A stretch of DNA of 64,000 bases. It comes from Limnomonas spitsbergensis (lineage: Eukaryota > Chlorophyta > Chlorophyceae > Chlamydomonadales). Position numbers and translations under genes: made by a program. The notes under the pieces are model-generated. The model had not been told where the DNA came from, did not search any database, and saw only the letters and a list, made by a program, of their open reading frames with translations. How positions within the stretch are numbered: position 1 is the stretch's first letter; each line of letters begins with the position of its first letter. Positions 1 to 13,200 of this stretch are shown here, piece by piece. The stretch spans positions 372,001-436,000 of the forward strand of contig JAYJMM010000101.1 in NCBI GenBank assembly GCA_037349105.1. The letters are read 5' to 3'.

Positions 1-47
1 CCTGCATGATAGCGCGAGGGGCCATTCAAAGTGGCCAGTACTTGCTT

Positions 48-315
48 AAAGGTCCTCTTACTTGATCAGAGGCAGGGCGAAGCGCAGGCGCAGTGAGTCT
101 CTGACACAGATGATGAGGAGGAGGAGGAGCAGCCGACCCCCCCAGCAGGCTCTCTTCCTCTTAGCCCCCAGCAGCACCAGGAGCAGCAGCCTCGGCATTT
201 GCCACCAAGCTGTACATTGCACGGTACTGCCTATAAATCATGTCCATCTTTAGGCTGGCGATGGGCTCGACGGTGAGGGGGACCTTCACACGTAACCGCC
301 GAGCAGCGACCTGGA
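48..315 (-). pseudogene. Decayed copy of LAS1 exon 2
   Basis: Read on the minus strand, this stretch aligns from end to end with LAS1 exon 2 (14048-14298), including the acceptor side, the VAAW..R.KVPL.VE start, the MYSLV core and the donor-side flank. In-frame changes include a stop after the Ala/Gly-rich part and an expanded GAG/CAG tract near 117-200. The flanking intron motif (GGGTTTAGG next to the acceptor) is also shared, so this is a DNA-level duplication and not a retrocopy. No other LAS1 exon is visible next to it, but the window edge is 48 bases away. Confidence 0.75.
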
Positions 316-719
316 CGAAGCTGAGGGTTTAGGTTTAGAATTACAGTCAGCTTGCCATAACATAGCAGCAGCGCTTATTCAGGGAGGTGAAGAGGTACGA
401 CAGAGTGGGTACCGGTAGGTATGCACAGACGTTGCTGCTGCATGCGGGCGCATGGGCTGCTGATATTGCTGCAGGCCACTGCCTGACAGGCTGACACAAG
501 ATTTGCACAGATCTTGCTCTGGGCAGGTTAGGGCGCAACAGGTGAGGTCTGCTAGTGAGTCAGCATACCGTCCCTCATCACTAAGCTGAGGCGTCAGGCC
601 ATCACTTTCGCACCTGCCTCCTACGACAACCTCTGCAGCTCGAGAATCTCTTGATCTCGTGATGCAACTTCTCATCCGTCACGACCGTATATAATGCCTT
701 CATCCACCTGATTTTTCAG

Positions 720-800
720 TAGCAGGGCACCAGGCATGCCTGCAGGCAGGGCAGGGCACCAGGCAGGCCTGCAGGCAGGGCAGGGCAGCAGGGCCTCACC
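720..800. repeat. Short tandem repeat, GGCAGGGCA-rich
   Basis: About two copies of a unit of roughly 36 bp built from GGCAGGGCAGGGCACCAGGC and CCTGCAG. It lies just upstream of the MYND-gene reading frame. Confidence 0.7.
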
Positions 801-815
801 CGAACAGCTGAACCC

Positions 816-3800
816 GTGTCTGAACCAGTGCTGTATATCTCTTGCCACTCTTTGGTGCATTCGTTCCCTCTTTCTTTCTTCATTCGTTCACTTTGTAAAA
901 TGCTGTATACTGACAATGCTGCTCTCTGGCGTGGTCTCCGATCCGCCACGAACGTTTTTAAAGATGTCGACTCTCGGTGGGGCCCAACGTCCTTGAACAC
1001 AGTTTTTGATGCATGGAAATCTTTTGGGTCGTCCTGTATTATGATAAAATCGGAAATGGAATCAGCGGCTTCCAATTATGTCGACAACACCAGAATGCGG
1101 TCTCTTTGGTGGCAGCAGTGGTCGGAGGGTTCAACCAGCAAGGAGTTCATAAATTGCTTCGACCGCGCACTTTCATGCGTCCCCCACCCCCAGCGCTCCG
1201 ACCCTGACATCGTCACCGTGGCTGCAAACGCCTTGATCCTGGCTATCGTGACGCTCAGGCAGGTTTTCTCTGACGATGGCTGCCATGAATCTGTGAGATG
1301 GCCACAGCTGGATTCTTGGCTGATGCAGCAGGGCCTGGAGAGGTACATCTCTGCCTGTGCCATGTTGCTGCCTCCCATCCTGCATGGCACTGCTCCTTGG
1401 AACCAAGGAGCTATGGCCCTCGACATGATCGGCTGGACCCTCGTTCATTTTGGCAATCAAAACAGCTGCATGGGAAGTACCTTCCACAGCGTGAACACCG
1501 ATGACGTCATGGAGCTCCACTGCACTGCTTTGAAGTACCTCATCCCCCACGTCCGCAAGTGGCTGGAGGCTGACAGCAGCACGCGGCCTGAGATGAATAA
1601 TGTTTACCAGCCCCCTGCACGATGGCTCTCTTATCTTGGATGCCTTCAAGACAGCTTTTGGCATCTTGTCTCCTCTTCGGACTTGAGGCCGCTGATGCCC
1701 CTCCTAGTGCAGTCCTTCCAGCTAGCTAGGAACTTCAATGCCAAGTCGCCGCCAGAGGATCCGACGTGGGCTCTAGCGTTATATACTTATGGTCTGAGCC
1801 TCCCGCTTGTTATCATGGCGCCATTGCTGAGGGAGGGTGGTGGCTCCATCCAGGTGTGGCCGTGCCGATGCGCGCTGCAGGCCATGCAGATTGCGCTGCT
1901 GCCGGGGAGCCGCGTCCTCACCCCGCCTTCACCGTTGCTTGAGGCTGCAGCCAGCTCGCCATCCTCTCTGTCCGTGGAGGCTTACAAGCTGTTCATTCAT
2001 GCACGGAACCTATTACGACCATTCTCGTCAGGTGGGCAGTCATGGTGGAATCTTTAGTCAGAGATCTATTAGGGCCCAGCCCATTTATCGTTTTAGCCGT
2101 GATATCATTTGTTGTTGTTTTGACTTGTGTTCTGCACGTGGCAACATATGGCTACCTCTAGCAGTATGCAAATTGTTATGCCGCAAATATCTCACCACTA
2201 GGTTGCTCCTTAACTTGCTTTTGCTTCATGAAACATCATTTTTTGTGATGCTGCAACCTTCTGTGCAGATGTGCTCTCAACATCCTCACTCGTGTCACTG
2301 AATCTGATGTTACCCCTCCATATTCCTGCCCATCCCTCCGTTTTCACCTCACCCTTGACACAGAGCTATTGAGGCCGCAACAACTGTGGGACCTGATGAG
2401 CTTGATGGAGGAGACCATGCGCCTCACAGCCCCCCACCTTACAGCTGATGCGCTGCCACTGTTGGATACGCTATCAAATGCTATGATAAAGGTCAGCCAT
2501 GCAGTTTTTGATTTGGGTGTTGGCCTTTCCAACCGCAGCATTGCGCAGCCTTCCCCATGTCTGCCGGAGCAGCTGTGCTCGAGTCTGCTGAGGATGGTGA
2601 GCATGGGCCTGTCTCTGGCTAAGTCAGTGGCGCTGATTTCATCAGAGTTGGATGAAACGGGCCGTGAAATATTTGAGATTGCGGTTGTCTCCGCCTGGAG
2701 GTGCTGTGTGCACTCCATGTCAGCAGGACAGAGGTGGGCCTTGCCTGCGCGCATGCGTGCCTTGAACGGAATACCTGCCCTGCTCGTCCCGTCTTGCTGT
2801 GGCCTGCTGGCTCAAGTCTCACCGAATACAGCGCTGGATTATAGCTTTGCTGCAGCACCTTCCAGTGGTACAGCGCCTGTCAGCAGTACAACTGCCAGCA
2901 GTGCAGTGCCTGCCAGCGGTACAGCCCCTGTCAGCCTTACAACAATTGCCAGCAGTGCAGCACTTGCCGGCGTTGCTGCTGCACCTGCCAGCGGCACAGC
3001 ATTGCCCACCTGTGATACTGCTCACATGACGGGATCCGCTGTACTTCAGTCTCCAACTGCGCAGTCGCTGCCTATGACCCATGACATGTTTCGGGAAGCC
3101 ATCAGCATCACCTCCTTAATATTCGGAGACATCCGGGGCCTCTGTGGTGCCATAGCAGCACCACAGTTGTGTCTGTCTGCGTTGCTGACCGATCCTGTGT
3201 GGATCAGCATCCACTCCACCAACAAGGTGCTGCATCAGGCCTGGACGTTGTCTTCACAGGCTCTGTCCTCCGGTGGGAAGCCAACCGTTGCCGAGGCCGC
3301 TGCGATTAAAGGACGTGATCGCCTATCCGTGGAGGTGGCAGCCATCATGGCGTTGCTGGTGGATAGCCTGGCGTGCACAGCATTGAGTGAGAAGCCCTTC
3401 CGCAGCGTTCGGCAGCACCAGCAGTATGGCTCTAGCCAGCTATGCATTGACACTGCATCAGAATGCTCCGCACTGCTGGGATCCAGTCTGCTGGCAGAGG
3501 CGATTGACAGCCCGACCAGGTTCAGATACATGGCCGCTGAGATGCGGGGTCACCCTGATGAGAGGGCTCCTTCAGGCCTTGAGCCGTCCAGCTCCTCCGC
3601 AGCAGAGCTGTCAGAGGCTGAGGGGAGCTCAGAGGCTGTGGTGCGAGCTGCCCTGTCAAAGGTCCTGGGCAGTGAGGTGTGGGAGGTGTTGCTAGGATGC
3701 ATTCCTGAGGTATGGCAGGTGGCTGTAGTTATGAGCACCTGCTTCCATCAGCTGCTGATCGTGCTCAAGCAGCTGCTTCACTCCCCTGGCCTCGATTCGC

Positions 3801-4375
3801 TCTTTGCAGAGGCTGGGGCCCTGGTCAGTCATCTGACTAGCCATTTTCCGAGCCTTGCCTCAGCAGATCAGAGCCAAGGGCCAGGGGCTGGCAGTGCATC
3901 TGCAGAGAGCCCCTTTGATAAAAGTGAGGCTGGCCATAGCCTGCTCGGGCTTTTCAGGATAATCCTGCTCCAAGGGCTGAGTACAATGCAGATGGACGGG
4001 GGAGTCGGTGTGTCTGCTGATGCCTCACATCCGTCGCTGCCCCAGCTTGGAGGCAGTGGTGTGGCTGATGGCAGCAGCTGGGAGCTGGTTCGGGCGGAGC
4101 TGCTGCTGGGCCTGCCTGAGGACTTGTGGGGCACCGGGCCCTGCTGCAGCCCCGCCTGCCTCCAGATGGGCGGCCCGTGTGAGATGACTGTCAGGACGCT
4201 GGCATGCGCCGGCGGATGCGGGGCGAGATACTGCTGCCAGGCCTGCCAGGTGCGGGCGTGGAGTGGCGGGCATATGAAAAATTGCGCTGTCATGAAGGAG
4301 ATGAGGGACAGGTGGCAGGCTCGCCAGCAACCGTCAGTAGTAGGGGCCTCCAACAGGGGGGTGGCTGATGTCTAG
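816..4375 (+). CDS. Large helical protein with C-terminal MYND zinc finger
   Basis: Two exons are proposed, about 816-2026 and 2269-4375, giving roughly 1,100 residues. The start may be 816 or the Met at 900; an upstream exon cannot be excluded. Exon 2 opens CALNILTRVTESDV, in frame with the long downstream frame. That frame needs a donor at 2027 or 2039, because the better-looking CAG/GTGGGC donor at 2032 leads to a stop at 2370. The body is Leu/Ala-rich and probably alpha-helical, with a Ser/Ala/Thr-rich repeat at about 2860-3000. The last 60 residues form a MYND-type finger (CGARYCCQACQVRAW, then H and C). MYND fingers bind proline-rich partners. Green algae have large families of such proteins of unknown role. 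The intron is short (about 240 bp) and carries a good TGTGCAG acceptor. Confidence 0.72.
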
Positions 4376-4705
4376 TCCATGTGTTAGCCATTGTTATGTA
4401 CACAGCTGTGCATTCATTTCTGGCCTGTTTGTTTTGACGTCGCGAAGCAGTCAGTAGATAGGGTAACTGCATTCAAACATTATTTAGCGGGCACATGAGA
4501 AACTGCGCCCTCGTGAAGGGAGATGAGGGACAGGTGGCAGGCTCGCCAGCAACTGTCGGTGGAAGGGGCCTAGAACAGGGGGGTGGCTTAATTTGGAGCA
4601 CTGGGGATCCTTGTGTGTCATTGTTATGTGCAACACTCTGCATTCATTTCTGGCCTGTTTGTTTTGGATGTTCCGTCGCTCCGAGGTAGTAAATAAATAG
4701 GGCAA
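4266..4705 (+). repeat. Tandem duplication of the MYND gene 3' end
   Basis: Bases 4266-4486 (end of the MYND finger, the stop codon and the 3' flank) are repeated at 4487-4705 with a period of 221 bp. The second copy keeps the HMRNC-like coding stretch but has an extra base that shifts the frame after 'CALVK'. It also shares the downstream GCATTCATTTCTGGCCTG motif. The second copy is non-coding or a decayed 3' exon. Confidence 0.85.
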
Positions 4706-7287
4706 GTCTCTGGTGCCATGGGAGGCAACCGGCATGCGAAAAGCATTTACAGTATTATATGAAAATATTTGTATCCCTTGCCCTCCCTGGCAGCTATTTT
4801 GTCACTGGCTGACTGAATAGCTTGTGGCAGCGATTGTTACACCTGCGGATTTGATGTTCCCTTCAATCTCCGGTTTGCATGCATCATATGTGCTGCACCA
4901 CTGGCTTTTGTCACTCCACAAAACTTCACCTCTCCCGCTGTACTCGTCTGTGTTTCGCCTGCTTGCCGTCCTTTGCTGATTACCGGTAAACAATTGTTTT
5001 GTTAATTATATGCCGCTGCACCGGTAGATGACGGGGGTGATCTTTGCCGCTTAGTTCACAGCAAGGCCTCTTTTGTTCATGCATGGCAAGGTGTGCCGGA
5101 TATTCTCACCCGGTCAGGGTGATGTGTCTAGATGTTGTATCTCACGGTTGCATCTGTCAGTTTTCCTGATTTCAGTTGGTTGAATAGTTATGATGCCTGT
5201 TATCAGACGACAGCAGTTTTCTGTGTCGGCTGCAGCTAAGACCAGTTTGTGCTTGTAGAAGTAGACGATGACAATGATAGATACTGAGCTCCTGCATGCC
5301 TCCAATTGGGCGGCCCTTAACTCAGTTTGCAAATTCAATTTTGTACTTGACCATGGATCCGATTTTATTGGCCAACTGCATCCGACCTGAAAAGCAGTTG
5401 ACGTAACAGCTGCTCTGTGGCTGGCCTTCCGGATGTGATTCAAAAAGTCAAACAGAGACATGCACATGCGTACATTCACAAACAAACTAGCGAGGGACGT
5501 GAGGTTTAAGGAAAGCAGACGAGCTTTGAGGAAACCTCCTCTGGGTATCCAGTGGAAGTTAATGAAAACCGAAGAGGTAGGGAGAAATTAATTGAGATTA
5601 TAGGAGACCAGAGAATGCTAGAATAAACTCGACGAGGCTTAGGGAAACCTCATAGAAAGTAATGTGGCAAGGGGCCGATGCAGCCACCATTACAGCCCTT
5701 AAGAGGTCTGTGGTTACCAGTCCTGCTGCGGATACAGCTTCGGGCTGTGCATCTCCACTTTTAACTCACACACCACGGGGGGTCCTCCTCTCGTCTAGCA
5801 CACCAACTGCTCACAGAGAGACACTGCTGCCAGTAAATAAAGACAAATCAATAACTGTTTGATCGGTAACACCAGCAGAAAGGAAGAAAGCTTCTAGCAA
5901 ATCAACCAGTTTTAACAAGAGGCCGAGCCTTTTTTGAACAGGGCCCAGAGGTGTAACATTGTTGACTAGCAAATGAACCAGTTTCAACAAGCGGCCGAGC
6001 CTTTTTCGAGCAGGGTCCAAAGGGGTAACAGGGTGGGTCAGATGTATCGACACGTTTTAGGGGTACTGAGGTTTGACCCGCCGTCCCAACCTGGTTCACA
6101 CTAGCAGTACCAACTGCAATTTGAAGTAATCTCTCTAGGAACTGCCTCGATCGACCTGGTGTATTGCTACATCGTCAAGTGCTGAAATCAGCTTGCCATA
6201 CACGGTTTGTTGAGGTCTGTTGGGGTATCATTTGAATCCGAATGGCAGTTGGATGCCAAAAACTGCCCCGTTGGGTACCAAACTTGCGGCGGCTGAGCCT
6301 GAAAAGTGGCCAAAACCCGGTTAAGGTAGAACCGGTTAAGGTAGAACCTTAAGTGGGTGTAGGTGGGGCATAGACGGAGGCATTGCCACCTTCCCTGGGT
6401 CATTTGGCCAATCCAAACATGCAGATATGGCCTTCCATGTGGCCCACATCAGGGCTGTCTTTGATGGATTGGAATTCACTCCAGACCTATCTGATTGCTA
6501 TGATGTCTGGTGATTCAGAGAGCCAGAGAGTAGCTCATTAAGACTGCCCACCCAATGTTTGCACCATTCCCCACTCCAGAGGCTGCAAATTTGGGGCAAA
6601 GGTGGCTTGTCAGGAAGCCATGCCCCTTGCCCAATGCAGCCCCTCAGCCATGCAAGCTCCCATATCACTGCCACTGAGTTCCAGAATGCCTAAAGTCAGG
6701 CATCCACTCTTTATTAACACATCTTGATTTTCATGTCCTTTATTCCAGGCCCCCCTTCTTATCTGAGCTGAGCCAGCCAGATCTGCCGAGGACTGGTTTT
6801 GCGAGAGGATGGAAAAAGCAGCACTGGTGGTTTCAGAGCCACAACCCTAGGCTTACATCAGGTAATACTTCAGCTATGGAGGCCAGCACTGCAAAATAAC
6901 ATCCTCAAAAAATTAGAGGCAGGCCCCTCAGCATGGCTAAGTTATCTCAAAACATCAATTTATTGGAGTTGGTGATTCTGTCAAGTGGACTCCTTAAGCC
7001 CATTGTGTTTGCGTTTGATAATCTCAAGGGGCAGTTGGTGCCTACCAGTATTAGTGCACTGCTAGCAATCAGGTTAGAGCACAGTCAATGTGTAACAGAT
7101 ATCAAGTCATGACCTAACCTCCTTGCACTGTTGGGCCTGTCCACGTTTTTACGATACATATGACCCGCCCTGACTAGCAAATCAACCGTTTTCAACAAGT
7201 TTCAAGGGCCTCTGCAGTCTGCAACCGCCGTACATCACTGATACCACTGTAACTTACAGACAACTGCCATTTCTATCATAACTGCCA
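4706..7287. other. Gene-poor interval between MYND gene and LAS1 3' end
   Basis: I see no convincing exon on either strand. Reading frames are short and lack conserved motifs. The stretch holds the dispersed repeat pair at 5895-6035 and a partial third copy at 7171-7205. A small direct repeat (GGTTAAGGTAGAACC) occurs at 6319-6349. Confidence 0.5.
5895..6035 (+). repeat. Dispersed repeat family, two tandem copies
   Basis: Two copies of about 70 bp (5895-5964, 5965-6035) share GCAAATnAACCAG, GGCCGAGCCTTTTT and GAGGTGTAAC-like blocks. A fragment recurs at 7171-7205. The same core recurs 28 kb away at 33485-33530 and, inverted, at 33838-33885. This points to an interspersed element, possibly a short non-autonomous one. 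Confidence 0.7.
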
Positions 7288-10200
7288 TCAATCAGCAGTG
7301 CCTATCCCGGGGAACCTTTCAAAGTAGTCAACAGGGGGGTGGTCCCCGCCTTCACCCTCCGAAACCACCCCGCTATCACCACGGAGAAAAATATCATCGT
7401 CAGCCGCCTCATCACCCTCGCAGCGTCCGCCTGCGGCTGCCTGCATGGCAGGCAGTGGGGCGCCTGCATTGGGCCAATCCGCTGCCGCCACTGAGATCAC
7501 GGTGCCACCTCCTCCCACCATCCCTGCGGGGAGGACTTCCGCTGCCACCTCGCGGCATGGAGTATTCCGTACAACCGGCTTTATTGCAAAGCCTGCCATC
7601 GTCTCCGCAGCCACCGCACATTCAGGGCCGCCAGCATCCAACCCCGGATGGCCAGCCGACAAGCAGCACGTCCTGCCAGCTGGATTGAAAGAGCAAGGAA
7701 GGTACCCGATGGCGCAGCTGCTCCACGATCCTTCGGCCAGCCGCCACCTTGGCCCGACAGCAGCCAGAGGCGTCGCCGCACTGCTACCGCTTGCGTCCGC
7801 GACTGCAGCAGGTGCACCTGCTATCACCACGGCAGCGGCGGTGGCGGCGGCGGGCTGGCCACCATAGGGCCGGGACCGCCGCCTGCTCCTCAGAGCCAAA
7901 AGCTGCGCGAGCTGCCTCTCTGCCACATGCAGCGCACCGTCACCCGACGTGATCAACTCCGCCTGTTCCTCAGTGCTGCTGGGTCGCAGCTCCCCACCAA
8001 TGTCCCCTGCCGCCGATGGGCTCTGCTGCTGCTGTGATTTGCCTGCTTCTGGTCCCTCTACGGCAAGGTCCCGAGCGCTAGCCTGCTGCTGGGGACTGGC
8101 GGATGGAGCCAGCTCCGCCAGACGGGCTAGCAGGGCCGCTCGATGTGCCCCATCTTGATTCCCTAGCGTGCTCTGCACCTGTACCAACTCAAACACCTCC
8201 TCCTCCTCCCCCTGCACTCCCTCCCCCGCTTCAGCCTCCTCGACAGGCACCTCCGCTGCTGCACCCTCGGCCAGCTCTGTGACCCCGAGCTTTGCTTTCT
8301 TTCTTCTGTCCCGGACATCGCCATCCAAATTCTCTTCCCCTCTTCTGTCCCTGTTGTGGTCTTTGAGGACCACTGAGCTCTCAGGCAGTAGGCGGGCGAG
8401 GATGGATAGCAGCGACGCAACCGGCTTGTGAGCGGAGGAAGCTGCAAATTGGCAAAAGGCTATGCTGAGTCAGCAAGAGCGGTGTGCTGTGTCTGTAGGT
8501 AACAGGGGAATTGCTGAACCAACAGTGACAGAGAGAAACACAAAGTCAGCAGTAACTGCAAACAATACATTGCCTGAGGCCCTGAACACATTTGCACTGT
8601 TTGCTTTTCCCTCCCTGATACTGTAGATGTGCTTAACCTTGAATATTGTGTAGGGATGAGGGGAAAAACTTCCTCCTATTTGAAATCTTCAACGCCAGTT
8701 TTTGTCTGCAATTGAGAGTTTGTGTGTACAGGTTGCCCTAATGACAATCTCATTAACAGAAAGAAATAATTCATACCCGAGCGTCATATCCAACCTAAAG
8801 AATATTAGAATATTTCACAGTTATGCATCATACGGTAAAGGCAGTACCGATATTTCCCACATTAACAATGCGCGTAGTTATGCATGTTACTGTACAGTAT
8901 GTCACGAATCATGACATCAGCTGCAGATACCCACCCTGGCAAGTCGTACTGTCGTCGTCGCTGCTACCGCCCACTACACCGCAGCGCCCGTCGCCGCTGG
9001 AATCATCCCGGCTCAGCAGCAGCATCGACAACAGCTGCTCCATCTGCTCCACACTCAGCGGCTCCCGCAGCCACTCCGCAGCCGCTGCCCCGCCTCCACA
9101 CCCGCTGCCGGTAGGATGGGCCGACGAGGCAGCCAAGGCCGCAGCTGCAGCCGCCGCTTTCTTTCTCTGTTTCCTTGACATCGCTGCTGTTTGTGCGACT
9201 GGAGGGCTGAAGGGGAGAATAGTGGGGGAACGGGGCCGGGAGCTCAAATAGAGTGTGGTTCAGTGGTTTGTGTGGTGATGGTGGGGCAGTGGGGTCATCA
9301 GTGTTTAGGTAGTGGGGCAGTGGGATGGTTTGTGTGGTGGTGAGGTAGTGGGATGGTTTGTGCACCGGTTGAGGGTTAGTGGTGAGTGTGCAACTGTGTG
9401 GAAATTGTGCTGTTGTGTGCTCTGTTTCTTAAATATTCCGGGACGTTGTTCTCCTCTCTTTCTGTGAACACGGGTGCTGTAGACGTGGGCACAGAGGGCG
9501 GGGGAGGAAAAGGTCGCTCGCATCCCGCAGGTAAGGGCAGGACTTGGGGCGCAGTGAACGCGCCTTGCAAAGAGCTCTACAAGACCGTGCTGTCTGTGCT
9601 CCAGGGCTCAAGTATTGGGGTGAAGGGTACCGCAAAGGGATTTTATTTGCACCGCAAGGGACTTTATTTGCACTCACTTGGGCAGATATCTCATGAGGAT
9701 TAAGAATAATTAAAGTTTCGGGGTGAAACGGCCCCTGTGCTCACTTGGGCAGCAATCGCAGCGCCCAGCCCAGGAGGGCTGCACGTCTAGGCGCGCCCGC
9801 CGACAGCTGAAATCCGCCCACGGCAGGATCCGGATCCATGTCTGCCACCGCCTTGGATTCGGTTCCGGGTTGTGGTAAGGCCAGCTCGCACAACCTCTTG
9901 GTCGCCCCCAGCAGCAGAAGCAGCCGCAATGTGGGGTAGGCCTTGATCATCTGACGCATTGCTGTATGAGACGGGGGCAGAGCGTGAGGTGGTGGAGGGT
10001 GGGTGGGGATGCGGTGGTGAGGGCCTGGAGAGGGGTGTGCGGGCGGTGGTGAGGGTAGGGGAGCAGGGAGCAAGGAGTCAGCAAGGGTTGAGCTATGCCT
10101 TGATCAGCAGGGCAGGGCGGGGGAGCAGGGAGATGGAACAATGGCAGGGGAGGAAAGCAGAGAGCCAGGGACCAGAGGGGGGACCAAAAGGGGGGAGGGT

Positions 10201-13200
10201 GGAGCAACAGACGCACGACAGGTGTCACAGGTTGGGGGGGGTGGGGGCAGGGGAGGGGGCAGGGGTAGATTTTTGGTGGATTCTGAACTTCAAAATATCC
10301 TTAACCCTGGTCCAGAACCGCCCACCCTGACGGTCTACCTGCAGCCCAGGCCTGCTCTTCAGTAGCAGAAGCTGAAGCGGCGTCCGCTGAAACTGTACCG
10401 CAATAGGCGGCGGGAGGGAGCGGAGCGGTACAACTGGTGCCCGGGGGGTCCAGACACCCGGTGTCCAGCAATGCATCTGCAAGGCAGTACGTCCAGGCTG
10501 TCGGTACTGCAGCCCGCAGCTGAGACGTCAGCTCGCGCCGCCGCCGCCGGCCTTCTGAACCGACGTACGCTGACCTTGAGCCGCCTGAAGGTGTGAATAT
10601 ATGTAAGCAGGAGTGTGGATACACCAGTGTATTCGAGTGTGAACTTGAATCTACAGAGAGCAGTGCAGCTTCATACAATATTTGTCATGTGTAAACCTTA
10701 AGCCTGACCTGGCTTCTCCCTAGCTCCTGACCACTCGCACCCAAGACTTCCTTGTATGCAAGGCCTGCCTCCCTCCTAACCTCTAGCCTCCCTCCTTCAC
10801 TCCCCTTCCCCGTCATGTCACTGAACCATGCCACATCACCCCCCGGGTCTCTCTCCCCCTTGACTCCACCCCCCATCGTTGGCCTCTCACCCTCTTGGCC
10901 ATCCATTTCATCGTCATCATCATCCAACGCAACCTGGCCTCCGCGCCCACCCTGCTGACTCAGCGCTGCCTCCCTGCAAACGCATGAAGTACACAAGCAA
11001 CGCGTGATGGTTAAAAGCTCAGGGTTAAGATTTCAAGGCTGAAGATCTCAGGTCCCCAAGCTAATCTCAGGCTTAACATTTCAAGCTGTAAGACCTAACA
11101 GTTTAATATCTCGAGGTTGAATACCTATATCAGGATTAATATCTCAATGGTCAGAATCTCAGGATTGATATCGAGGAAGTGTTAATATATTGAGGTTCAA
11201 AATCTCAGGATTGATGTCTTAAGGTCTATGATCTCAGGGTTCATATCTCAACGTATAAGATCTCAGGGTTCATATCTCAAGGTCTATGACCTGAGGATTC
11301 AGATCTCAGGATTAATAAGTCAAGGGTCAAGATCTTAGGGTTAATATATCTGAAGGTGAAAGATCTCAGGGTTCATAACCCAAGGTTTAAGATCTCTGGT
11401 CCGATATCTCAAGGTCAGAAATCTCAAGGTCTAACATCTCAGGGTCAATATCTCAAGATCTATGATGTCAGGGTTAATATCTCATGGTTCAAGATGTCAG
11501 GGTTCATATCTCAAGGTTATAGATCTCATGGTTAATATCTCAAGAGCTAAGATTTCAGGGTCACTCTCTAAAGGAATATATACCAGGGTCCACAGCTCAG
11601 TGCTACCTTCTAAGGGTTCAAACCTCAGGGTATGGGGATCCTGGTCTAGATCACGGATTAAATTGTATATACAAATGTAGGTTCATAGGGAGAGCATTCA
11701 TGTTTCTCTAAGAAGAGAGCCTGTTGTAACCCTCCAAATTTAGACTCTGGATCTGAGATTTGCGAAATGAAAGTTGAAATTATCCGGGCAGGTTGTGGGA
11801 TCTTACCTGCACAAATCCAGCAGCCCTGTTACCAAGCCCTCCAGGTGACTGAAGATCTCAAATACCGGCACAAGATAATAAAAATGTCAGATCTGATCGA
11901 TCCGGGGCATGAGATCTGATCTGCAGAAATCCAGCAGCCTTGCCACCAAGCCAGCACAAAATCGCAAATACAAGACATGAGATCCAATATCTCATCGATC
12001 CAGGGTATGACATCTTACCGGCACGAATCCAGCAGCCCTGTCACCAAGCCGGCCAGTCTGTCCCGACTGGAGAGCAGCAGTGATGCCTGACCCTCCCTGA
12101 GCAGTAGGAGATGAGGGAGGGGGAGGTGGGCAGTGGCCGTGTGTGAGTGTATGTGTGCGTGTGGAAGGGGACTTGGGAGATATGGGAGATTGGGGAAACA
12201 TCCCATGCGAACGGATGAAAGAGCGAAATTCGAGAATGCGGATGAAATAAATTGAGGGAAGGAGGAGAAAGAGAAGAGGAAAGGGAGGGGTCAGTGGCAG
12301 TGTGTGAGTGTATGTGTGTGTGGGGGGGATGGCTGTGGCAGAGGGATAGTAATGAGGAGCGAGGAGGATGCTAGCTACTGTGCATTTTCTGTTGAACTGC
12401 TGCACAATGGACCCCAGACTTAAGCTTATATCCAGCTTCTGCCCATCCAATACAAAGCTTGTCTCAGCTACTGTCCAGCTGGCAACCAATTTCTGTCTAG
12501 CTTGTGCACAGCTCTTTACACAATTCTGCCTACCTGCTTCCCAGCTACTGCCCTGCTTCTGCCGACAGAAGCTTTCAACCTGTTGTCAGATTGCTACCCA
12601 GCTACTACCCAGCTGCCACCCAGCTTTTGCGCCCCTCACCAGTATAGCTGACTCAAAGCCAGTGCAGAGCCTTTCTGGATCCCAGCTACTACCCAGCTGC
12701 CATCCAGCTTCTGCCTAGCTGCGTTCCTCACCAGCTGCTGACCTGAAGCCAGTGCAGAGTCTGTCTATATCCCAGCTACAATCCAGCTACTACCCAGGGT
12801 CTGCCAAGCTGTGTCTCTCACCAGTAGCTGACCCGAAGCCAGTGCAGGGCCTGTCTGGATCCCAGCCGAAGTAGCTTAAGGCTGGGCAGCTCGTGGTGGG
12901 AGGCATCATGACGCAAGTCCACAACACACCTGAGGTAAGGATGAGAGGGGGCGGGGGGGGATCGAACGTCAGGCGGATACAGAGGCATCGTGATGCTGGT
13001 CGACCACACACCTAGTGGGGTTGTGTGGTAAGGTGCATCTGAACGGCAATAGGGCTGGGGCTATGGCTGGGGTGGGTATGTGGGTGTGGGAGGTGAGGGG
13101 GGTATGGTAGGGTGATCATAAATGGTAAGAGGGGGGAGAGCCAGGGGGGATGTATGTTCAAGGGGGGGAGATAAAGTCAGGGGCTGGGAAGAAAGGTTTG

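Noticed and set aside
2032..2268. Intron with donor CAG/GTGGGC at 2032 in the MYND gene
   Set aside because: It gives a frame that stops at 2370. The long downstream frame needs a donor at 2027 or 2039.
7445..8158. Plus-strand frames of 69-140 codons opposite LAS1 exon 10
   Set aside because: They are shadows of a GC-rich exon. The minus strand has splice-phase support and the Las1 context.
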